Part shown: one piece after another, positions 33,982 through 40,400 of the stretch
How positions within the stretch are numbered: position 1 is the stretch's first letter
Layout: each line of letters begins with the position of its first letter
From: Glomus cerebriforme
Taxonomy: Eukaryota > Glomeromycota > Glomeromycetes > Glomerales > Glomeraceae
Assembly (NCBI GenBank): GCA_003550305.1
Contig: QKYT01000038.1
Coordinates: 325,178-365,577, forward strand
Length of the DNA stretch: 40,400 nt
Direction: 5' to 3'
Notes under the pieces: generated by a model
Databases searched by the model: none
Told to the model about the DNA's origin: nothing
Seen by the model: the letters and a program-made list of their open reading frames with translations, nothing else
Program-made: the position numbers and the translations under genes

Positions 33982-34362
33982 AGTGAGACTTTTTACTTAA
34001 ATTACAATATAATGTAATAAAATAATAAAATAACTATTATTTATTATTATGTAAAAGATCAAAAATAATAATAATAAATATAGTCACGCACAAAAAAAAA
34101 TTAAGGTGACTTAATGTTATATCATATTTTACATAATTAAAGATGAGCGAAATTAGCCTATATGGGTGCCATGCATATGCATATAAATATAAAATTAAAT
34201 CCTTCCCTATAAATTTCCCAATATGCTTGTAATCGAATAAAAATGAATCTGATATTTATTATAATATACTTGCTATAAATTGCTATAAGTCTTTAAAATT
34301 GCTAAAAATGCTATAAATTACTAAACAGTTATAAATCACTAAAATCAGTTATAAACTATAAA
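33982..34362. other. AT-rich spacer with promoter-like words
   Basis: GCATATAAATATAAAATTAA (about 34178-34197) is TATA-like and precedes the relic gene at 34363 by roughly 170 bp. CTATAAATTGCTATAA and related words repeat at about 34270-34360. Nothing else supported. Confidence 0.35.
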
Positions 34363-35496
34363 ATGGTTAAAACTAACTATTCCAGTTTAAATCCTGTAGT
34401 AGTGCAGGCATTGAACAATCTGCAATATAGGTATAGTGGTGAAACACCAGAAATGTGATGTTTTTGTATTCGTTATCCATTTAAAAAACTTCTTGAATAT
34501 AACTCAAAATACTTCTCCAAGAATGGATTTATTCAATTGATTAAAAGAGAATATATAGATAGAAAATTTAAAGCTGGGAGATGCTCATTTCATATTTATT
34601 GCACTATATGCGACTCCTTAGTAATTATCCATAAAAATACCATCAAATGTGACAATGATCATCTGAAGAAATGTATTGCTAAAACAGCCAAAAGGCACAG
34701 TACATCTATACAAAAGAATATGAAAAAAAGAGGATTATCAGAACTAAGTGATGATGAGATTGATGAAATTTATAGTAATATTTATTTTAGATACAAAAAA
34801 AGCTTTGAATTTTATTGTTCTCATGTTTCAAAAGAAATTAAGAAAAGTGTTGCATATCGATTAATTAATAGTGCAAAAGTTATCCAATGGGTTTGGAAAA
34901 CTTATAAGTTGAGACCTAAAACTTGGGCAAAATGAATTTAGAATATGATGAAAAATGATAATACTCCTGATGAAAAGAAGTATTTAGGTATAACTCCTCA
35001 TGATATAAGAATTCCTAATGATCGATATGTAGACTATTTTGGTCAAAGAATTCTAGCCAGAGATGTACCTGCATATCATCAGAATAATTCTAGATTGCGT
35101 GATTTGTATTATCATTATACTTCACATGACTGGGCAGAAAAGAAGAAAGACCAGTTATATGTTCGATTAACTACTGTAGCATATATAGTTACTTTTATAA
35201 AATCGTATCAGCAAGATTATAGATTTGTTGGTTATAGTAATTGGACTATTATGCTAAAATATCTAGCAAATCCTGAATATTACCATACTACTAAAGACTA
35301 TTATAACAATATTATTACAAACTTTGTTAAAATTTCAAAATACGTGCGATATAAATGTAAAAAGGAAGGCAAACTATATCCATATAATTCGCTAGAAATT
35401 GATATGTTCAAATCTTCCTATATTACTACTTTCAATGGAAGGTTAACTATTATAGATTTCTCAGATTTTAACAATAACTGTGAGTATGTACAATGA
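34363..35496 (+). pseudogene. Relic of a multi-copy Rhizophagus-type family with an N-terminal Cys/His module
   Basis: One frame from ATG 34363 to the TGA ending at 35496 is broken only by TGA at 34456, TGA at 34933 and TAG at 34939. The first part has C-F-C, then C-S-F-H, then C-T-I-C and a later C-D-N-D-H near 34453-34665, a plausible zinc-binding module. Next come R-G-L-S-E-L-S-D-D-E-I-D-E-I-Y (about 34730), a Tyr/Lys-rich helical part, and V-I-Q-W-V-W-K (about 34880, IQ-like). After the two close stops it continues as Y-L-G-I-T-P and R-Y-V-D-Y-F-G-Q to K-E-G-K-L-Y-P-Y-N-S-L-E. I recognise the family from memory as lineage-specific and without known function. About 377 codons. The tandem nonsense codons can be read as former Arg (CGA) and Trp (TGG). 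Confidence 0.6.
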
Positions 35497-35823
35497 ATTC
35501 TCCAGACTATAGAATCAATATTAAAATAGTATATTTCATATTTATTAATAAATCAATCAATTTATTTTTTTGCGAAATGAATAACCCAAAATATTATCTT
35601 AATATTATCCAGTCACAATACATGTAAACGTGTGTGACATAAATTAGCACGTTTTTGATTCTCGTTAAAGTATATATGATGTAATAGGTAATACTCCGCA
35701 AATTATCAAATTATTTGTGCAATACCCAGTCTGCATTGTATTACTGATCGCCTAGTGAAATATATCACTTGCAAGTTTATGAGGAACGGGATAAAATATT
35801 GCAATCTGCCTATTCTAGATTAG
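35497..35823. other. Intergenic DNA
   Basis: AT-rich to mixed composition without coding frames, RNA gene or repeat end that I can support, up to the MITE that follows. Confidence 0.45.
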
Positions 35824-36083
35824 CTCTTGAGTAAGGTTGTCTGCCTAAACCTCTTCAAAATCCTACGATTAATTTCGTCAAAATTTTACTATAGATTTAT
35901 TATAGTTTCAGCAGAGGTTTGGCAGTTTTGGCAATTATAATAGGTTTCGGCAATTTCACTTTTCTTCAGAGTTTTGCCAGTTTTTTAATATAACTTTAAT
36001 ATAGTTTCAGCAAAATTTTGCTTTTCGGCAAAACGCCATCTTGCCTAAACCCCTAAGTTTCGGCAAGCAACCTTACTCCTGAG
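35824..36083. mobile_element. 244-bp hAT-type MITE (35832-36075) with 8-bp target duplication
   Basis: The left end TAAGGTTGTCTGCCTAAAC matches the complement of the right end TAAGGTTGCTTGCCGAAAC. Flanks are CTCTTGAG (35824-35831) and CTCCTGAG (36076-36083), an 8-bp duplication with one T/C difference. The interior is built of TTTCGGCAA, TTTTGGCAATT and TATAGTTTCAGCA words. No coding capacity. Unrelated in sequence to the MITE family at 2141 and 9897. Confidence 0.78.
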
Positions 36084-36917
36084 CTATTCACACTAAAATA
36101 GCATTATGCCAATTTGTAATACCTGTACTATTAGAACTTAAATGTATGCATCTTTTTGCTAAGTGACTTTAACATGTCTTCTCTCATTTGTCTAATTTCA
36201 TAGTCGTGAGATATAAAAAGACTTTAGGGGTAAGTTTGATATGTATATTTTTTATGCTGTAATTACCATAATTTTCGTATAGTTTTCTAATACATTTTTT
36301 ATCATGTCTATCACCACTTTTACTATTAACGTTCAAGGAAATTTATCTGCACGTGACGATATCCCATATACCAAGTATTTTGAGTTTTATTCGTATGAGA
36401 ACTGGTCTCTTCACTACTACGTTTCCCTAATAATTGATAATTATAAGCTCGCTGAGAAAAAAAAGCATATTTATTATTTTTTAATACTCTGTACCATATT
36501 AATAATAATTTGTGTATATCACAAGAAATCTGGGATATCATCCAAAAACTCATAAAAAATAAAAAGGTAAGCATAATAAATATGATTAATAAGATTTGAT
36601 GGGGCTTTATAGCCAGGTATTTGTACCTATTAAATACGTCTAGTAGAAATTATGCAAGTACTAAAATAGATGCGTTTACTAAATTCATTTTGATGAACAT
36701 TATGGAATATGTTATTATAATTTTTTAGCAAAGATCTGTTGATTCTGAAGGAGGAATTGGCTATGTATCTTTCTTTGCATTAATAAAAAATTAACTATTG
36801 GTATATTCTTGTATCTGTCATCTAATCATATTTTTTATTAATTGTGCTTACTGGGAAATATTATTTCATTTCTCACCTATTGTTTTTTTATAAACTGATG
36901 TTAAGAGAGTTAATAGC
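36084..36917. other. Spacer with a possible small gene remnant (36304-36564)
   Basis: GATATAAAAAG near 36210 is TATA-like. From ATG 36304 the frame (M-S-I-T-T-F-T-I-N-V) is open for 83 codons. A shift at the A run near 36461 would instead give a Gln/Ile/Lys-rich end (S-Q-E-I-W-D-I-I-Q-K-L-I-K-N-K) just before GTAAGC at 36567, and an exon-like stretch follows TTTTTTAG at 36730. This could be a frame-shifted small gene; I do not recognise it, and chance remains likely. Confidence 0.3.
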
Positions 36918-37711
36918 TTGTGGAAGAAAGCTAACAAAGAAAAAAAGACGCTAGTAGTATTTTCATCACTAACTCTATCATCATCAGCATCATTATTGGG
37001 AAAAAGGCAAAGGAATTCGACTATTATAAATGCTCCTGTAAAAAAGCAATATATAACCCCAGAAGTAGAATGCTTCTGTCTGGATATAGATGTGCCTTTG
37101 CAGGCCAATGGGTCTGTAAATGCTCTAGAAGTAATAAAACTCACCGTTTGCACATTTGACCAAAAGACAATTACCTTGGGATCCACCCCTTCTATAAATG
37201 TTCGAACTATTTGCAAGTAGAGGCTAAGTGCAATGAATATATCCCAAAAGAAAGTGTTTATACTGCAGAGATGTATAGAATCCTGCATAATTGGCTTGCA
37301 AAGGTGCATGGGTTCGAAATAACTGATCAGTGGCATCTAGAAGAAATTGGTAATGATGGAGACTGGCATCATCTTTTTTGTGACCTGACGATAAAGAAAC
37401 CAGATAACCCCTATCCTGAAGCCATTCTTGAACTTATAGCAATAGGATCTGTTCCTAAAATAGAAAAACATTTCGATCAAGTTATGAAGTATACCGATCA
37501 GTTTTGTCCCAAGGAAGTCTGAATTGTGCATTTTTCTAGGAAGGATTCTGTCACATCTAACCCATACTGGCCATGTGAAAAGCTTTAGGATAAAGGATTA
37601 AACATTGTCCACTTTTGGCATGATGAGAGCTTTAAGAATGTACGAATGAGTGTCAGGTTTTAGGATGTTACTGGCCAGTTCTGCAAAATTATAAATGAAG
37701 TAATCTTACCC
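36918..37711 (+). pseudogene. Relic of a multi-copy family with a PD-(D/E)XK-like core
   Basis: The first frame (36918-37220) has an L-G-K-R-Q-R basic patch and continues P-E-V-E-C-F-C-L-D-I-D and L-T-V-C-T-F-D-Q-K-T. Near 37206 the reading shifts, apparently with loss of some sequence, to a second frame (C-N-E-Y-I-P-K-E-S, then H-L-E-E-I-G, then F-C-D-L-T-I-K-K, then E-A-I-L-E-L-I-A) that runs on past TGA 37520, TAG 37586 and TAG 37661 to V-T-G-Q-F and a final TAA near 37711. The Asp of C-D-L-T followed by the Glu of A-I-L-E-L and a later H-F segment recall a PD-(D/E)XK nuclease core, but that is inference. I recall this as an expanded Rhizophagus family of unknown function. Non-functional here. 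Confidence 0.55.
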
Positions 37712-37990
37712 TAATTTATTTATTCATATATACTTTAATCTATATTATAATAAAGCTGATTCTAGTAGTCTATTTTTGAAATTTTATGAAATTCCATATA
37801 TATATTTATATCCATTTTTTTGTGCAATGTATAAATATTTAATGGCATTTAATCAGGTATATTCTAACTTGCTAGCAAAATTACCAGCTTCCTTAATAAT
37901 GAGACATGGATTCGTCTCACATCAAAGAAACATAACCTATTATCTGAGAAAGAGACCAGTAAAATTAATCCAATTATAGAGTCATTTTTA
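37712..37990. other. AT-rich spacer
   Basis: No supported gene. The 67-codon frame at 37776-37979 has the hydrophobic/Tyr-rich look of an AT-rich chance frame. Confidence 0.4.
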
Positions 37991-38332
37991 AAACATGAAG
38001 CTATTAGATATCAGAAAAGATTAATATGCCAGAGATGAACTCAAAGTTAGCTGGAGTACCCAACATCGTTCAAAAAAATACCATGTATATTTGTCACAGA
38101 TAATGGATCCCAAACTAATAATATCACTTGGCTGAAGGTGCTAAAGCATGATCATAAGGAAAAAAATAACTGCCAAGTTATGAATAAACTTAAAGTGTTT
38201 CACCAGCACCTGCTTGATTATAATAAAAAGAGGATTAATGTGAATAAGAAGTTGCGATGTGAAAATGAGAATCTAAAGTTGCAACTGCAGAAGGCAGAAA
38301 AAAAGCTGACATCTATAAAATGTAGTAATTAA
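37991..38332 (+). pseudogene. Coiled-coil ORF remnant next to the Polinton-like genes
   Basis: A frame from about 37991, with stops near 38036 and 38048, reads F-V-T-D-N-G-S-Q-T-N and then an open Lys/Glu/Leu/Asn-rich coiled coil (38138-38332). It converges tail to tail with the packaging-ATPase relic, whose stop lies about 45 bp away. It may be a small structural or accessory ORF of the same element, or host sequence at its border. No family recognised. Confidence 0.35.
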
Positions 38333-38376
38333 ATCAGATTCTATTCATTTTTTTCAAAAATTTGGTCCCATACTTT

Positions 38377-39087
38377 TCAAATTCTGTGAGAATAGTTTGG
38401 AGGTACTGTTAAATCAAAGACAATAAAATTGTGATCAGATAAATAGTTAACGACATCTTCATATATGCTATGCTCATAAGCATATAGGTGGAGAATTCTA
38501 CTCAATTCTTCTGAAGTGGACCCATTAAAGAGTACAACGTAATTTAAGTTTTTTCTTATTAATCCCAGACAGTCGAAAAAACTCTGTGAGACGTACATAC
38601 TACTAACATTTTTGTGGCATCCTTCAGTGAAATAAGAAACAATTTTTTTCTGGACTTTCTTTAAATCAGCACATACATCTTTGAATATGGCCACTGTACC
38701 TCTTTCTGAAAAGAATAAATCCAGCTTTGGGATTTTATCAGAGTTTATTACTCGAAATGTGATATCTTCATGATATAGTTTTGAGCTATTTGCAATTATC
38801 TGATATTCTGATTTGAGATACAAGTATTTCAGCTTAAGATAATGGCTAATAAGTAATAAATCATCATACCTAGTGCCACATTTTTTTCTATTAAACATCT
38901 AATAAAGCTTATTTCCTAATAATAGGTTCACAACTTTATTAGTTTTTTCTGAATTGGTCTAATCAGATATTAGAAGTGTGAAAGGCCATTGAGAAGTTGA
39001 GTTCAATCCATTGAATTTTTTTGCGTCTTTTATCTCATCAACATGAAGAATGATTCTATCTACCCGATCAAGCTTTTTAATTTTCAT
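38377..39087 (-). pseudogene. A32-like (FtsK/HerA) DNA-packaging ATPase relic
   Basis: One frame from ATG 39087 to 38377 (about 237 codons), with TAG at codon 43 (38961-38959) and at codon 63 (38901-38899). The Walker A region reads T-N-S-E-K-T-N, so the invariant Gly before Lys is Glu (one G-to-A change). The Walker B region reads V-A-I-F-K-D-V-C. Downstream landmarks fit the family: [23 protein letters not shown] and F-I-V-F-D-L-T at the end. In Polintons and large DNA viruses this ATPase moves the genome into the capsid. The P-loop damage alone would abolish ATP binding. Confidence 0.65.
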
Positions 39088-39207
39088 ATCAGCTAAACTA
39101 AGTATTATTAATAATATATCAAGCAAAGTAAAATTCCTGGCAATTTTTTGAGATAGCCTATCTCACAAATTTCAGCGAACTTAATTCACCCAAAATCATG
39201 TGAACTT

Positions 39208-39834
39208 TCAAGGATTGGGCTTTACTTCATCCAAAAATCCTTTCTCAATTAATGTATGTCTAATGAACGGATAAAAATCTGCAATATACGGTACTTCGAT
39301 AAGACATATGCCTTGCTCTTTGCAAATATCCCATTTCTTCTAATTGCATATCCTTTGTTCATCCAAATCTATCCGGCCTCTTCCATGAAACATTGAATTA
39401 AGAGTATAGTGTTACCGACCATGAAATTCGAATGCTAGTTGCAATTCCTCATTATACCTATCAAGTTGCATCCCATTTAAAAAAATCAGCCTACGTAATA
39501 GAAATTTCTTGCCTAACAAATCCTCAAAAATATATTGGCATTTATGCTCTTGAGTATGATGGCATAGAGAATACCAATCAAATTTTTTTATGATATATTT
39601 TAGTGGATACTCCCACTAATGCACACTATTCTCACAAGACCAAAGATATATGTTATGACCATTTATTCATCCGGTCTTTCTTAGGCATTGATCACCTTGC
39701 TTCTTGGCATAATCAATAGCTTGATCTAGCTCATTATTGATGGGAAAAGCATATGTAATATGTATAGATAATATGCTTTGAGGTGGATGACCAACTCTTT
39801 TTGGATCAGCTATTAACATGAGCTCTTTTCTCAC
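39208..39834 (-). pseudogene. Zinc-motif plus Vsr-like PD-(D/E)XK nuclease relic, in frame with the integrase tail
   Basis: A single frame from 39834 to the TGA at 39210-39208 first reads [16 protein letters not shown] (integrase-tail-like). It continues into A-K-K-Q-G-D-Q-C-L and W-S-C (a Cys module of the treble-clef type that often precedes such nucleases), then [14 protein letters not shown]. The catalytic-looking block follows: [16 protein letters not shown], then H-Y-T, then a Lys-rich K-K-W-D-I-C and L-I-E-V-P-Y. The Asp, Glu and H-Y spacing matches Vsr-like PD-(D/E)XK endonucleases. Stops at about 39686 (TGA), 39622 (TAG), 39416 (TAA) and 39341 (TAG) fit former Trp or Gln codons. Confidence 0.5.
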
Positions 39835-40345
39835 ACAAACCTGCGAAATGATGCAAATTCCCCATCAAGATAATATAAAACTGGTTCATTCTTTATGATA
39901 ACAACTTTTCAAATTTTATGAAGTTTTGGACTAAAGGTGGGATCAGTTACCCTTATCTGATTTTCCATACCCCTTTTCATTCCGCATTGACAAGTAAGTA
40001 GCGGACGGTATTTCCTTTCTTTAATACTATTTCATCTTTTCCAACTGGATGCTTATATTTTATGGATGGTCTAGATTTGACTCATTCTAAAGCAATGGCT
40101 TTCACTGGTTTGAGTCCCCACTTTTCTAATTTCAGTTCTCAAATAAGACGCATGAGATAGTTATTCAGATAATCAATAGCTTCTGGCAAATACCTAACTC
40201 ATGCTCTTATTAATTTAGAATCAGAAGATATCGATTCAACAGCATACTGGATCTTATATAGAATTTTTGAGAGTGTCTAATTAAAACGTTCCATGAAGGC
40301 AAGCTTCCTATAACTATATGGGCCAATCACCCTAATTATAAGGGT
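39835..40345 (-). pseudogene. Retroviral-type (rve) integrase, C-terminal part
   Basis: Minus strand from about 40345: I-I-R-V-I-G-P-Y-S-Y-R-K-L-A-F-M-E-R-F-N (M at 40294), the end of the rve core where the motif E-R-F-N is diagnostic. It continues S-K-I-L-Y-K-I-Q-Y-A-V-E-S, P-V-K-A-I-A-L-E and a small barrel-like tail G-K-D-E-I-V. Stops occur at about 40279, 40183, 40129, 40081 and 39985, and frameshifts near 39970 and 39825. The catalytic D,D-35-E residues would lie further right. Upstream of about 40354 the frame is lost in short direct repeats. Confidence 0.6.
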
Positions 40346-40354
40346 ATACATATA

Positions 40355-40391
40355 AACTGTACTGTACGATCAGCTGAACTGTACTGTACGA
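40355..40391. repeat. Direct repeat AACTGTACTGTACGA, two copies
   Basis: Identical 15-mers at 40355-40369 and 40377-40391, separated by TCAGCTG. This looks like the subterminal repeats of another transposon inserted in the integrase, continuing beyond the window. Confidence 0.5.
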
Positions 40392-40400
40392 ATGATGGTT

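Larger units (their letters stand above)
38374..40345 (-). mobile_element. Decayed terminal part of a Polinton/Maverick-like element
   Basis: On the minus strand, in order of transcription, are an integrase C-terminal part, a Vsr-like nuclease segment and an A32-type packaging-ATPase segment. A retroviral-type integrase together with a packaging ATPase defines the Polinton/Maverick class. Polymerase B, protease and capsid genes are not in view; if present they lie beyond the right edge. All three ORFs are broken by nonsense codons and frameshifts. Confidence 0.65.

Noticed and set aside
36568..36588. Third LINE 3' tail (ATAATAAATATGATTAA)
   Set aside because: The shared word is short, AT-rich and not followed by a poly(A) tract.
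1..40400. tRNA, rRNA, snRNA or CRISPR arrays
   Set aside because: No A/B box pair, cloverleaf, rRNA core or regularly spaced short repeats with unique spacers were found by eye; a tRNAscan and cmscan run would be decisive.

Overview
The window looks like nuclear DNA of an arbuscular mycorrhizal fungus close to Rhizophagus (Glomeromycotina). This is inferred from a strongly AT-rich background, short GT-AG introns, a fungal TTI1 gene, dense degenerate hAT, pogo, LINE and Polinton-type elements, and several decayed multi-copy protein families that I associate with Rhizophagus genomes. Scattered single N calls cluster in the transposon relics, and there is a 720-base assembly gap at 22343-23062. 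I see no tRNA, rRNA or CRISPR array.

Layout. 1-60: the start of a gene running off the left edge. 780-1925: a tandem array of units of about 100-120 bp with hairpins. 2095-3528: a dead pogo/Tigger transposase (minus strand) split by a 175-bp hAT-type MITE. 4453-8602: a pair of long terminal inverted repeats enclosing purine-rich degenerate repeats and a LINE insertion (5373-8510) with a 17-bp target duplication. 9897-10974: a 1,078-bp hAT-type non-autonomous element of the same family as the 175-bp MITE. 12686-18199: the single-copy core, on the minus strand, with a three-exon nucleotidyltransferase-fold gene downstream of a two-exon TTI1 gene. 18687-19593: a broken Myb/SANT-like gene. 20841-24190: a broken hAT transposase containing the gap and a nested TA-flanked MITE. 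24426-26718: decayed coiled-coil/zinc-motif family genes. 27079-29548: an intact three-exon gene joining a SAM-like domain to a P-loop NTPase of the Crinkler/STAND kind, with an 18-nt microexon. 30664-33973: a structurally complete hAT element with a perfect 8-bp target duplication but a dead transposase. 34363-35496 and 36918-37711: relics of two more multi-copy families, with a MITE between them (35832-36075). 38377-40345: the decayed end of a Polinton/Maverick-like element (packaging ATPase, Vsr-like nuclease, integrase C-terminus) running towards the right edge.

Only three genes look alive: TTI1 (TTT complex, maturation of PIKK kinases), the nucleotidyltransferase-like gene, and the SAM-NTPase gene. 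The last is intact in the middle of wrecked repeats and is the best candidate for an interesting, little-described system (self/non-self recognition or effector-like). Many nonsense codons in the relics can be explained by C-to-T or G-to-A changes at Trp, Gln and Arg codons, which raises the question of methylation- or RIP-like decay.
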